NCBI GenBank assembly: GCA_000697665.1
Contig: KL197722.1
Span: forward strand, 697,853-761,852
Source: Jaapia argillacea MUCL 33604
Lineage: Eukaryota > Basidiomycota > Agaricomycetes > Jaapiales > Jaapiaceae
Length of the DNA: 64,000 nt
Reading direction: 5' to 3'
Shown: in pieces, positions 1 through 13,600 of the stretch
Numbering within the stretch: the stretch's first letter is position 1
Layout: each line of letters opens with the position of its first letter
Notes under the pieces: model-generated
Database searches by the model: none
What the model was told of the DNA's origin: nothing
What the model saw: the letters and a program-made list of their open reading frames with translations, nothing else
Made by a program: the position numbers and the translations under genes

Positions 1-318
1 ATCGTCGAGTCAGTTCAGTTCACAATGACAAATGCGAGGAAAGAGCTATTTTATACGAGAGTGACCAGGTTGCACAGAGGTCGAGCTTCGGGTTCCGCCT
101 GCTCATGAAACTCATACTCCACTTAGCTGAAACTTGGAGCTCGGATCTTACCCCTTGTTGATGTAGATCTCCCCATTGTCTATTCCAAATCCTCCTTTGG
201 ATCCTGGCGTATGGACATCGTGACTGCCGAAGTATAAAACCGTGGCCGGTTGAGAGACGTCAGTGACATGAGCACCGATCTACAGCTACTTGGGCGTTAT
301 ATTTCTTAATCATTCTCA
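1..318 (+). promoter_or_regulatory. upstream region of the first gene, with a TATA-like box
   Basis: No coding sequence is supported here. A TATAAAA at 233-239 lies about 80 nt before the ATG at 319, a reasonable place for a core promoter. Nothing else stands out. Confidence 0.4.
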
Positions 319-2900
319 ATGCCTACCCGCACCAGTCATGGATATTCCCTAGAGTTCGACGACCTATCCATCGTCACCGACTCTGCTTCCACAGTGTCAT
401 ACAACGGTGGCGTCGGCAGAACAGTTGACATGATACTGGGGAATATCGGCAAACGCTTAGAATTTGCCATCGGGAGAGTTGTCGAGAGGTGGTTGGGAAA
501 AGGCCCGAATGCGCTGGTCGGACGAATGTTACGCATCGATGACTGGGATGTGAAGCGCTGTGAAAACCCATCCTGCGTCCACGGCGTATTCCAACCCTAT
601 CGTGAAGATTCACCCCATTTTCCTTCCCCTGGAACACCGACCTCCGAGATTATCATGCAGCTCCTCTTTGATTCGTTCTGCCCGAAGTGTCGCGCTGGTC
701 ACAAGGAAAAACTCCTCACAAGTCAAGAATTTATTCTTGGCTCTAGGAGGTTGATTAAGTATTTGAAGTGCGTCCTGTCCTATTGGGCATTTTTATCTTT
801 ACGGCGCTCATGGCACCCGCAGCGGCAGAAACAAAACATGCCAGATCCTTGCTGTCCAGTATATCTCAGCCTTCATGTGTTTCCACGACGATTTTGGTTC
901 TTTCTTCGCTTCTATGGGAGCACAAGAAAGCCTAAAGAATCTTGTGCTAAACCTCTTACTCCTTCGCAACAGCCCGGAGTTGCTTTATCCGTCCCAGCGT
1001 GCTCTCATTAGTATGGAGGACACCGAGAGCCTTCTCGCTATCCAAGAGAGCGCCTCTTTGCTCAAACTCATTATATCTGTGGACGATATGGGCTTGGAGT
1101 TGTGGGCAACACAAAATTTTTCTGACGATATTCGCCCACGATTATTCAGGATTGCTAATGCCATGTTAAACTCTGTGTTGTACGCCCACCGATTTTTTTT
1201 TTCCCCAGCTGACTATATGCTTTGAAACATGATAGGGGACCAAGCCATTCCACCCTCTCTACCATAGGGTTGAGTTTGTTGCTCTCCCCCAGTGCAATTT
1301 TGCGATTTTACGACGCGGAGACACACTTGATTCTTTCTACCGACTCTCTCGTCAACATGTGGCGTCAACTGGTGATAAGCACTGACCCCGTCATCAGATG
1401 GTCGTTGTCCCGATTGATTCCGGGGCTGTACCGATCTGTCTGCATGACAAGCCACACATATCTCTGGGACCTGGTTAATGACCGCCCTATGCACAGCGAG
1501 TTTCAGCAATTACGGAGTCTCTGGAAATCGCTAGTTCAATTTCGGTTTGATTTTACATTCTTCACTGTTATCATCTGTGATTGACGGTGCCTTTGTCACA
1601 GGCTCATCTATCCTGATATCTTCGACCGAGTCCCGCCTCCTGTTTTAGCCGCGGTTTGCAAATATCTGGGCTGCAGTATCGTTCATTTTCCGGCTTTGAT
1701 ACCTCGTTCTCAATTAGTCGACCTAAAAAAGTTAGCGGAAGGCGTAACACAGGAGTCAAGGGAATCCCTTGATGCTCTGCTGCGTGACCCTGTGCTATCG
1801 ATGCCTTTCTACGTTGCGTCTACCCTCTTCAATCTCTCCATAGACTTCCACAAAGAGCAAGTTTTTGTACTCCAAGGAGCACAGTGCGGCTATCCCATTC
1901 AACGAGCGACACCTCCCTCGACGCGCCGTGGACTGTGCTCGCAGCTAGTCAACCTTGTTTTACAGTGAGGTTTCCTTTTTGGATCTCTTCGAATGAACGA
2001 CCCTGAAACGTTTCTTATAGTTCTGCGTACATATTTGCTGCTTTGACCACAATATGTTCTCGCCGGCCCCAGTGGATAGACATGGCTTCCAAGCTCGAGA
2101 TACGTCCCCTCCTCCAGCAATATACCCAATCCTCGGATCGCAGCATCCGGAGCAGGGCTCAGACCCTGGATTCGATTTGTTTAGTTCGTCGTGATGGATT
2201 AGAGTGGGCGTGTAATGGGGTTGCTTTGCGTGTTGGTCCCACTCAAGCAGATGGTTCTTGTGAAATTGAGGTGATTATTCTACGAGCATCAACCCCGCAC
2301 TTCACCTCACCTCACATCACCCATTAGGCTTCCTTTGACCACTACCGATGGCCTTACCCACCCTGTCGACAACACGTGGAGGGGTGCCAATATCTCTTCC
2401 TGGTTGATCGCTTGCATTCCGACTTAGCCGTACTTTGGGTTCCACTTTCAGACATGTTCAAAGATCCTCTTTGTGAACACCGACCGATTACCATACCTCG
2501 AGGGCCTTGGGCCACAACTGCAATGCACGTTGGTCGCTACCGTACTGGGAATCACGACAAGGGGAGACTTGTCCTGCTTTCTGCAGACCTAAGACCCCTG
2601 AGCCCAGTCGCTGGGGGTTTAGGACAGCCCAAGAAACTGCACGTTTTGGCTATCAGGAAGGAAAAGGTCCCATACAATCCTGGCGCTCCTGATCCAGAAG
2701 TATATTGGATGACGGAGTAGGTGTTCAGAGTCTTCGTTCCATCGTTGATGCTGAGGTGCTGGCTGCTCTTTTTCTTCAGGGAACATCTCGTTCATGCAGT
2801 CACTCTTCGTACATCGTCGAACAAATTCGATCCAATAAGGCTCTACCGAACTTGTAACTGCGATCGCGGCAAGAAACTCTGGCGCAGCATGAGCAGGTAG
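319..2900 (+). CDS. unrecognised multi-exon protein, family A/B member A
   Basis: I do not recognise the family. Seven exons fit one continuous frame: 319-767, 823-1179, 1236-1544, 1602-1964, 2021-2270, 2328-2716 and 2780-2900. They give 745 codons plus a stop. Every intron is GT-AG and 56-63 nt long; the second acceptor could also be six bases later (828), a NAGNAG-like choice. The N-terminus resembles that of the gene at 24244: an EFDD motif, a Ser/Thr/Asp-rich stretch with SIVTDS, then GRTVD, GKRLE and the G-PNA motif (KGPNALVGRML). The first intron sits at the same place and phase in both genes, right after a ..YL(K/R) helix. The middle is Leu-rich and probably alpha-helical, and a DPV...SRLI stretch also aligns with the paralog. 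No signal peptide or membrane segment is visible. Codon and CpG use look normal for the window, unlike the paralog. Structure is moderately certain, function unknown. Confidence 0.72.
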
Positions 2901-3307
2901 GAGATGGATACTATGGGCCTGCGAAATCGCTGCATTAGAAGGGATTGCAATTTCAGATCGTCTGTCATTATAGTAACTGGCAAATCTTACCGTTTTGTTT
3001 CTATGTTCGTTTATTCATAGATCCCATTTTTCATCTGTCGTGGCCTTGTAGTGTGTCGGATATTACATTCGTTCTCCACTCTTACTCCTACCCCGGTTGT
3101 ACGATGAAGATCTTGATTCAATGGCTCAAGGGATCAACACCTCGTCCTGATGGACTCGTGTCGACAAATTGACATCCTTCGATGACAGGGACCGTCCTGG
3201 TGTGTTCAATCTGCTGTCTGGGTGTAATGAGGATACAACGCAAAGAATAATGGGAATCCCTGTAATACGATGAAGCAAGCTGAAAATGTCCTATCTCACA
3301 ACGATCA
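2901..3307. other. convergent intergenic spacer
   Basis: This 3' to 3' spacer lies between the A-family gene and the membrane-protein gene. I see nothing in it beyond probable untranslated ends. Confidence 0.5.
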
Positions 3308-4056
3308 CTATGAATATGCTGGAGGAGGCGCCCAACCATCACCGAGGTCATCGACTCCCCGACTCGTCACCTGTCCTGCACTCATAGCCACCTCTTTATT
3401 ACTGGAAGAAGCCTCTGCGTTCGAATATAATGGAGTACGTATTGTGGGTGTAGGCAAGGGTTCGTGATCTTGGGTATTGGGAATTTGGAGAGGGCCGTGA
3501 GGGTCAATGAAATCCCATCCGCCATCTGGACGCCGTTGTGCAATGCGCATGTTCTCTCCAGGGTCTAATCCAGACGAATATTAAGAGTCCATTTTGTTAG
3601 GAAAAGGGATGGTTACTCACGATGGGAATATCGAGGTGTTTCGGCTACGGGTGAGCCGTAAGGAGTGATTTGGTTTGCGGGATGTTGAGAGGCAACCATT
3701 GTATGACGTGGGTATCGTGGCGGCCAGTTGGGATTTTGAGGGTCTTCTTGCTTTGCTCCTTTCTTCCGTAACCGCAAAGCAAAAACCACTATCCCAACAA
3801 TCATAAAAAATCCCAATATTCCCAAAGTCACTCCTGCAGCAACGAGCCCTTCATTTGCGGATGGGGTGGGTGGCGGTGAGGGTGTTGAGGTGGCGGTAAC
3901 ACCGGACGAGGAAGGTATCGTAGAGGAGTGCGAGGATGCGAGATGTGACGACGAGGAGGAGTGGGACGGAGGTAGCGAGGTTGAGGTGGGTTTGGGAGGA
4001 GAGGATGAAGTCAAGGACGTGGGGTGGGCCGAAGATGCAGGTATGGAGGATGCCAT
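3308..4056 (-). CDS. Ser/Thr-rich single-pass membrane protein
   Basis: Two exons (4056-3621 and 3564-3308) joined over a 56-nt GT-AG intron give 230 residues. The first ~70 residues are almost only Ser, Thr, Pro and Ala, the composition of an O-mannosylated extracellular stalk. A hydrophobic stretch follows (about residues 72-95, LGILGFFMIVGIVVFALRL) and is closed by a basic RLRKKGAK stop-transfer signal, so the protein is most likely type I or III with a ~130-residue cytoplasmic tail. There is no clear cleavable signal peptide. The tail is Pro- and Tyr-rich (PRYPR, PRYS) and ends in PPPAYS, which contains a PPxY motif of the kind read by WW domains of Rsp5/Nedd4 ubiquitin ligases. The shape resembles fungal wall-stress sensors of the Wsc/Mid2 type, but no WSC cysteine domain is present. 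Function is inferred from architecture only. Confidence 0.75.
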
Positions 4057-4643
4057 GATCTATTCTATTCAATATATCAGACAAAATATTCAGCAACAAC
4101 CTGGTCTGATTTTGGGTGTACAGACCTAGAAAGCCCAACGAACGAGGACGGGGAACGCAAGAAACGAGTGTCGTTAGGCTATAGCACCAGAGGTTCAGTA
4201 TCCCCGTGTGAGAGCGACTGGAAGCAATAGTGAGATAGGACACACTTGAAGTTGTTACGCAAGTTCGATTGGACGAACTCAGGAAAAACGACGAAGTCTG
4301 GTGAGTCGCCAGGGTCTGAACTGGTAAAGACAGAATATCGAGACTTGTTCCGAGTACAAAATACGGGCGCAGCGAGTAGAATATTCAGGGCGTGGACATG
4401 GAGAACGTGAAAGAAACTGCAACGGCTGGTCTCGTGCGATTTGTGAGGGCGCCCATCAGCAGAATCGGGAGCGAGGAAGCCGAAACATGGCTTCCATTTG
4501 GGGAAATCTTATGTCCAAAATTGGACTGTCGCGTGGCATCGTCGCGTGGTACTCGGCCATGCCTGACTCCCACCATTTTCGGAACTCTAACTTTTCTGGC
4601 TCGTACACAACTGGAACACACGGCGAGGGAATGAGCTTGGAGG
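4057..4643. promoter_or_regulatory. bidirectional promoter between the membrane protein and GCN1
   Basis: The two start codons are 587 bp apart and the genes diverge, so this stretch must hold both promoters. It also holds an ATG-initiated frame (4398-4634, 78 codons before TGA) ending nine bases before the GCN1 ATG. That frame would be an upstream ORF if the GCN1 transcript starts far enough upstream. No TATA box is obvious. Confidence 0.5.
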
Positions 4644-7600
4644 ATGGGACGATCCGACATTGAATCCTGGATCGCTGGTGCATCTACATCTGCTGAAAAT
4701 TCCCTTGATCAAGACCCCGGCTTTGTCGCTTTTTGGAAAGCGGATCGAAGTCCAAGTCAATGGCCACAAGCTCTTGACCTTGCGAGGTCCAAGCTCTTGT
4801 CAGCGAGTACGAGAGTTAGAACTGCTTTTTTACGAGAGGAACTATATCCAGTCGTCAGACGTGAAGGTGAGTGATAAGATCTGTGGGGTCTATTTCATCG
4901 CTTACACTCTTCACCTAGACCTGAATCTTTCGCAAACCCTCGACATCTTCAAGCTCCTGACACAGACGTATCCACGCTATGTGGACACTGCCTCTCGAGA
5001 TGCTGTCGAAGTTATCGGCATGGAGATGATTCGTCGCGATGAGCTTAGGGGAACTGACAAAGGACCGCCGGACGAGAGCAAGCTGGGGGTCACGGAGCAG
5101 ATCTTGGGGTGGCTGCACAACGAGGTCAATCGGATAAGCAAGAAAGGGACATCCAGGTTTGACACGATTCATTGACAAGATGATTAACAACGCACTAATT
5201 CTCCTCAGCTCTTACGCAGCTGCTGATATCTTCGTCTTGTCGAGTTGGTCGTGTGGAATCTATACCGTTTGTCTAGAGAACAACCCCGACTTCACTACGA
5301 GTCGTGCATGGGACATACTGGTGGGCGTAATGGCTGTGCTCTTGGACATCATTCTGGGCCCTTCGACCCACGCCAAGTCGTCGCTGAAACATGGCGCACT
5401 TGTTCGGACGCGGCGAGCGTTGCGATCAGTGAGTCTTTGAGAAAACCTGCTGGCTTTCGTGTGCTGACCCGCATTCAGGCTCCAACTCGGCTGCCCGTTT
5501 TGATGAGCACGATAGTGCGTCTGTCCAAGACGAATTCTACACCGCCCGCTCTCGTTCCATTACTGGGCGTGGCTGTTGATGTGACCATTCGACTCAAGAA
5601 CGTGAAAGATGAGAATCTGCTACGAGTGACGCCTGATCTCAAAGTATGTCGTATGTTTGCCCAATTGGTCTATAAACTCAATATGTCCAGACTGGCGTCA
5701 TCAACCTATATACGACTAATGTTCTCATGGTAAAATCACCTGTGGCCACGCACATATCGGCATGTAGTTTATCGTTGGCTATTGCTTGCTTCTTAAGGTT
5801 GTTTCCAGACGGCTTTGAACGACTTTATCCGAACATCTCTGACGAGTGACGATCTCACGAAGACTGTATTACCAACTATGGAGAAAGCACTGCTCCGTTC
5901 TCCCGAATATTCACTAGATGGTTTGTCCCATCTCCGACTTCATTCTTGATGGACGCTGAACCGTTTGCAGTCATCCGCGAATTCTTCACTGCCTACTCGC
6001 ATCCACTTGCTGACGATACCTTCCAACGGATACTCACCTCAACTCTCAACAGTGTCAAGTCCAGTAACCCTCTCGTCCGAACCAACGCCATCAACCTTTT
6101 CAAAATAATTATGGAAAAGAACGCTAGTGACCAAAACGTCACTCTGGCCGTCAACGATCTCTTGGTACTCCCAAAAACTGGCAAATCATCTGGTCCTGAT
6201 CACCGAGTGGCTCTTTTTACCATGCTTGGGTACATCGTCCCGAGCGAATCTGCATCTTCACTGATGGTACAAAACGTGCCTGCCTTGATCGTAAAAGAGA
6301 CGCACGACGCAGCAGTATCCGTCCTCGCGCCTTCCCTCGCACCTCATCTAGTTTTCTACCTACGAGCCAACCGTGCACTATCCTCCGAGGTGACCACTCT
6401 AATCGCAACCCAAATGAACAGCTCAAAACCAATGATTCGGCGCGCCTTCTGTTCCATGACTGGCAACGTCTTCTGGGATCTTGGCAATGACTTTGGTTCG
6501 GAGGCATCACTCGCTTTCGCGAAATCAATCCTTCCTTCGTTTGAAACCAACTTGAAGACTGTTGCGGCGAATCCCTTGGGTGCCGTGGCTGGCCCGTTGG
6601 AAGGTTATGTTGCTGTGGCAATCATCCTTGGACCCTTTGCTCGATCTGGAAAATTCGGTAGATAGTTCCGCGTACTTCTTGTCGCTCTCCAACTGGTGTC
6701 TAATTTATTATCGCATTCTTTTCCTTGATTTCATAGAGGAGTTTATTACACGCAACCCTGTGATCAAGTCCTTGGCTTCGGTGTCTCCGAAACCTTCATT
6801 CCTGTTATGGGATAAAGTCTATCAAAAACTTATAAGTGCGGAGGATGAGACTTGGTTCCTGCGTGCTTTAGAGGTCGCAACGTCAAACCTCCAGAAGGAA
6901 TTGGTCAAAGATGAGACACTGCGGTATGCCTAGTCGTTTCGAAACTGCTTTTGGTGTAGTTCTCATTTCATGTTCTAGACAAGCTACCGGGCCTGCGTTA
7001 CTCCATCTCGCCATAGAGAGCCAATCTTCAGAGATTCGGCGGATAACGCTCAGTGCTTTGGAAACGCTCAGCGCCCAACTCCCCGACGTTGTCGTCCATA
7101 CCGTCCGGGAGGGTTTACTGGTCTATCTCACGAATCTCGATAAGGTGCCCGGAAAGGGACCTGTAATCCACGACGAAGACGAGAAACCGTCTGTCAACAA
7201 GGAGGGTCGTTTGGCTTCGTTCTTACTTGCATCTGTCGCGTTCAAGGAGGACGCCGATCTAGCGTTGAAAGAGACACTGGTGGCAGAGTTGATTGTGGTT
7301 AGCCACCACCCCCGGATATGTGAGTTCATATCGGTTTCGCCTCCGCTTCTGCTCGTAGCTGATATGAGGTGGCTCTAGGTGGCAAATCGCGGCAGGTTTG
7401 GATTGAAATATGTCAGAAGGCACGGGTTGATCCTATGGAGCTCGTTAACCATACAATGGACAAACTCCTCAAGCTTATCGAGGCTGCAAATGTAAGTTCA
7501 ATTAACTTTTTATTCATCCCTCAGCTGATTTCGCCACGAAGTCCCTTGGTCATGGTCTCACTGAAGCCGGCTATCGCGCTGTTACCACTCTTACTTTCGT

Positions 7601-10600
7601 GTCGCCTACGACTGTTTTGCCACGAGTCATGGAGCAGCTACGAACGTGTATCAATCCAAGTGAAATCAACTCCCTTTCCGACACAGACCTGGGGATTTGG
7701 CAGACTCCTCCTGACCAAACGTTCATCGATGGTAAGCATGTATTCATTTAGGTCCCTGATTCCAGGATTGACGCGTCTCGATAGTTTTATCATCGAAGCA
7801 GAGTAGTAACGTGGACAAGAAGGGCAAGGATGCGGATATCGCGAAGTGGGAAGCTGAAGTCAGGAAAACTCTTGCCAACAAGAAAACTGTCACAAGTGCG
7901 GCGGTCTCCAAGCAAGATCAGGCACTTGTTCAGGCCCAGCTGCAGAAGGAAGCCGAGATTCGTCGAAGGGTCAATACCATACAGAATCGCCTTGGCCGGG
8001 GACTTCACCTGGTCCACAGCCTCGTATCAGCGCGAGTTGACGAGTTCCGTTCATATATCTCTTCAGTTGCCACTCTTCTCCTTGATGGCGCCTTTGATAA
8101 GGCGGTGTCACTGGTTGGCACATCTTCATTTGATGCTTATATCGTGAGTCCATGCTTCGGGTACCGAGCTCTGTCTGACATGGTGTGGCAAGGCTCTGGC
8201 TTCGTGTTGTTCGGACCGACTTGACATTATGCGTAAGTGGATAGGTGTCGCTACACTGAGAAGTCTTCGTGTCAAAGGCATTCCCGAGGAGATTCAAGCT
8301 GAGCCACTCAATCGTTTGTGTTCCTGACTGCTCTATACGATATCTATTGACACCTCATGCAGTCCTCGTCATCCGGGTCCTCTACCGTTTGCGATCACTC
8401 TCGGAGCAGAGCCCCCTAGACTCATCCACATTCGCTTATTCGTTCCATTTGCTTGGCCAGATCCTCATCAAGGGCGCGTTAGAACTCTCGGAAGAAGACG
8501 ACCCATTGGAACAGATCGTCCTTTCGCTAGACATTGTCAAATTCCACGCCGGCGAATGTGCGTCGCGGTTTCTTCAAATTTCTATGACTTTCGCTCATCC
8601 TCTCTCCCATCTCAGTCTCGGATTCAGCATTTCCGCGAAAGAGCACGATGGACGCCCTCATTCAAGTCATGCAACAACAACCCAGGCTTGCAAAGGATGC
8701 ATCATCGGCGTTGGTGGATATCGGGCAGGCCATATTCCCAACGGTAGCCGAAGATGAACTCTCGGTTTTGCTCCGTGGGACCCTGCAACAGGAAGTCTTC
8801 GTTCGCAATGCTTGTCTTCAAGCTCTACAGGTATGGGTAATGTTATCTTTTTTCAGATTCCTCTAACAATTCTATCATAGCCATTTGATCTGACGGATCT
8901 TGATTGGTCCCCCGAACTTTGGGTCGCCATTCACGACGACGACGAACAAAATTCTCGACTTGCACAAAATGTTTGGGAGGAGAATGGCCTCGATGTACCC
9001 TCTACGTACTTGCCACCACTGCAAGCATTCCTAGGTAACCTTCTTGCAACTTAGATTCGTTCCTTCCTCACCGGTGAATCTCCAGAGCATCAGAATGCGT
9101 ACGTGAGGTCTGGCACTGCCCGTGCTCTTGCCGAAGCTGTGGAGCATTGGCCTCAGTCGATTGGTCCCACTGGTTCTAGCCTGCAAGAATTCTACCGAGA
9201 TAAGGTACATATGTCGAACAACTATAGATGGAATTATGCTGATACCGGACGTATCAGGCAAAGATTTTAGCACCCGAGTTTGACCAATATGTAAGTTTCT
9301 TTCGATGCCAATCTATGTCCCTCTTATTCTCTGGATAGGGGATGGTTATAGAACAAAGTCTCAATCGCACCGATCCTTGGCCCACTCGTCTGGCAATCAG
9401 TCAGGCATTCGAGTATGCGGCTCCATATTTTACGGAGAATGAGGTGGTTCCCTTCTTCTCTTTCTTGATCAAGGATGAGGCACTTGGGGACAGTAGCCCC
9501 GAAGTCCGCCGTGGCATGTTGAATGCAGGAATTGCGGTGCTTGACCTTCATGGTGCGACCCGCCTCGCCGCCCTCATTGCCATGTTTGAAGACCAACTTG
9601 CCACTGCTGGGCGTTCCGAAACGGCCGACTACATCAAGGAGGCTGTGGTGATTCTGTTTGGTCGTATTGCCCGCCATCTTGATCCTACCGACCCACGACT
9701 CCCATCTGTTGTCAGCCGACTGGTTGATGCTCTGAAAACGCCCTCCGAACAGGTTCAGAGTGCAGTTGCGGACTGTTTGGGGCCCTTGGTTGCAGTAATG
9801 ACAACTCCTGTCAACGAACTGGTGGACCAACTCTTCGATCAACTATTCAACTCCCCCAAATATGCTGCGAGACGTGGGGCAGCTTATGGTTTGGCTGGCG
9901 TAGTCAAGGGAGCCGGAATTCCGGCCATGAAGGAATTTGACATCTTGAATCGTCTACAGGTTGCCGCCGCTGACAAGAAGAAGTTTGAGCAGCGCCAAGG
10001 TGTCTTGTTCGCTTTGGAGACTTTCACGAATATGCTCGGGCGTGTTTTCGAACCGTACATCACTCACGTCCTTCCCTTACTCCTTGCGTCCTTTGGAGAT
10101 TCCAGTGCCGACGTTCGAGAGGCTACACAGGATGCCGCACGAGTAATAATGGCCAATATGTCTGGATATGGTGTCAAACTCATCCTGCCGACGTTGCTCT
10201 CTGGTTTGGATGAAAAGCAATGGCGAACCAAGAAGGGATCTATCGAACTGTTGGGTATGATGGCGTATTGCGCGCCCCGTCAGCTCTCCCAATCCCTGCC
10301 GATTGTCATTCCCCGCCTCACTGGAGTTCTCACGGACTCGCATGCTCAAGTTCGAGCGGCAGCGAACACGAGTTTGAAGCAGTTTGGGGAAGTGATCAGC
10401 AATCCAGAGATTCAGTCTTTGGTTCCGACTCTTCTCAAGGCGTTGGTCGATCCTGGGAAGACGCCCAATGCTCTCTCCTCGCTGTTGAAGACTTCGTTCG
10501 TCCACTACATTGACCAGTCATCTTTGGCACTTGTTCGTGTTATATGCCCCATTCCACGACGTTTTGGTTAACTCGTTTTCTTTTTCTCAAGGTCGTTCCA

Positions 10601-13600
10601 ATCATCGAGAGAGGTTTGAGGGAACGAGGAGCCGATACCAAGAAGAAGGCTGCGCAGATCGTCGGAAATTTGGCTTCCTTAACAGACTCCAGGGACTTTG
10701 TGCCGTATCTATCTGAGCTTCTACCGATGGTTCATATGGTCCTCGTTGATCCTGTACCAGAAGCTCGAGCGACCGCTGCCAAAGCTCTGGGGACATTGGT
10801 CGAGCGCCTCGGAGAGATTCACTTCCCTGACTTGGTCCCAGGTCTTCTCAGAACACTCAAGACCGATACTTCTGGAGTCGATCGACAAGGTGCCGCCCAG
10901 GGATTGAGCGAGGTGTTGGCTGGCCTTGGAATGGAACGTCTGGAGGGGCTACTCCCCGACATTATCGCAAATGCACAGTCTCCAAGAAGCACTGTCAGGG
11001 AGGGCTTCATGACTCTTCTTGTCTTCCTTCCTGCGACGTTTGGCACACGGTTCCAACCCCATCTACCGAAAATCATCACACCGATTCTTAGCGGACTTGC
11101 GGACACAGAGGAATACGTGAGAGAAGCCTCAATGCGAGCTGGCCGAATGGTCATCACCAATTATGCCAACAAAGCCATCGATCTCCTGCTACCGGAACTT
11201 GAGCGGGGGATGTTCGATCCTGGCTGGCGGATCCGAGTAGGTCGCTCTACCTGTCATATAATCCGACTCTCTGATCGCTTCGTAGCAATCTTCCATCACC
11301 CTGGTTGGCGAGCTACTCTTCAAAGTCTCTGGGATCAGTGGAAAGGCTGAGATTGAAGAGGAGGAGGAAGTGGAAGAAATTGGAGCGACTGAGTCATCGA
11401 GACGCGCCCTCACAGAAGTCCTTGGAGCCGAGCGTCGTGATCGCATCTTGTCTGCTCTGTATCTCGCTCGTCAAGATGCCGTCGCCCTGGTTCGGCAGTC
11501 CTCAATTCATATCTGGAAGGCTCTTGTGCACAACACTCCACGAACTGGTGCGTCTCATCTTGTTGTCTTAACCCCCCCCCCTGACCAAGGTAATGTGGCA
11601 ATAGTCAGAGAGATTCTTCCGGAACTATTCGGTCAGATCGTTACCCTCCTCTCGAGCTCAGAATTTGAACAACAAGAGGTCAGTGCCATTGTGTCTCTCT
11701 TTCTAGTATAAGGTTCTCAGCCCGCATCTACTTAGACCGCCGCTCGAACTACTGGCGAACTATGCCGGAAGTCAGGGGAGAAGATGCTTGCGGAGATCGT
11801 GGGCATCCTTCGCGCCAAGTCCACCTCTCCCGATCCCCGCACAAGAGAAGGTGTCTGCTTGGCAATCAGTGAGCTACTGTGAGTGACTTGATAGATTCCT
11901 CCACGTGGGTTATTAATGTTAGCGAGCAGGCCCAATACTGGCGACGCTCAACGAGAAGGTCATGAAGACGAGATCATCTCCATGGTCCGAGTTTCTCTCG
12001 TTGATGACGAATCCAATGTTCGCTCCGCCGCAGCGAGGGCTTTCGATGTCTTGCAGGAGCACCTGGGAGCAAAGGCCATTGATCAAACGATCCCGACGCT
12101 ATTGGAAGCTCTTCGTCAACCTGGAGCGAGCTCCGACACAGCTCTTCATGCACTAACTGAAGTGATGAGTGTAGGAGCCAACGTGCTTGTTCTGTGTCTG
12201 TTCCACTGACTCCTTTCTGTCATAGGTCCGCGCATCTACTGTCTTCCCTGTTCTCATCCCAACGTTGACGGCAAGCCCAATGTCGGTATTCAACGCACGC
12301 GCTCTCGCTTCTCTTGTGACCGTCGCTGGCAATGCCTTGAGCAAGCGACTTACAGTTATTTTGAATGCGCTGGTCAAGGAATGGGAAAGCGAACCAGAGG
12401 AAGAACTGCGTTCTGCAATTGACGAAGCTTTGCGGGCACTTTTCGGTGCCATCAGCGACGCGGAAGGTTTGAATACTCTCATGCTACTCCTCCTCGGATG
12501 GTAAGTCCAATGTTCTCAACCTGTCAACTCTGCGTCATTCGCTGAACACATTCCTGACATGCATCCGTATTCAGGGCCAGACACGATTCAGTCAATCGCC
12601 GAGTCACCGCCTGCGAATTCTTTGCTATCTTCAGTGAAGTATCCGAGCTCGACTCCTCTCTCTACCGAATCGACTGGATCCGAACCCTGGTCTCCCTCCT
12701 GGACGACCGTCAAAAACTTGTTCACACAGCATCGTGGCGTTCCCTCGACACCTTCATCAAGACACTCCCCAAAGACGAACTCGAGCCACTCGTTGTCCCC
12801 TTGCGTCGAACCATCGAAGGTACCGGTGCTCTAGGACATGTGGTTCCTGGATTCAGCTTACCGAAGGGCGTTTCACCCATCGTGCCCATCGTGATTGCTG
12901 GATTGACAACGGGGAGTAACGAGCAAAGGGAACAAGCCGCATATGCCATCGGTGACCTTGTGGAAAGGACTTCGGAAGAGGCTATCAAACCTTTCGTCGT
13001 ACCTTTCACAGGTCCTCTCATCCGAGTAGCCACACAAGCAACAACCTACCCACCAGCTGTCAAGACCGCCATCCTAAGCGCCCTAACAACAATGCTCGAA
13101 CGAATCCCCGCCTTCGTCAAACCCTTCTTCCCACAATTGCAACGTACGTTCGTTAAAAGCACGTCTGACCCATCCAGTTTGGTGGTTCGTAATCGTGCGG
13201 CGCAAGCTTTGGGTGTGTTGATGAAGAATCAACCGAGGGTGGATCCTGTTGTGACGGAGTTGTTGGCGGGAGCTAGGACGAGTGAAGATGCTATTGCTGC
13301 TAGTTTGGTTGGAGCTTTAGCGGGTGTTATGAGGAGTGGAGGGGACAATGTTGGGGCCAAGGCGAAGGAGGGATGTGTGGAGTTGATTGAGGATGCGTTC
13401 AAGGAGAGTCATGAAGGTGAGAGAACTTGGTGCCTTCCCGCAATGAGGATGTTGCTGATCGTTTCCTAGAACCATACGTTCAAGCTGTAGCGCAGCTGTT
13501 CGCTGCCCTCTCACCATATCCTGACCTCCTCAAACGAACCATAGAGTAAGCCCTTCACCCCCCTCTCTTGACCTCCCATACCCAACCTAATTACCACCTC

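Noticed and set aside
9342-11230. An independent HEAT-repeat or eEF3-like protein
   Set aside because: The frames join by short introns with the flanking GCN1 exons and carry the order of segments known for GCN1.
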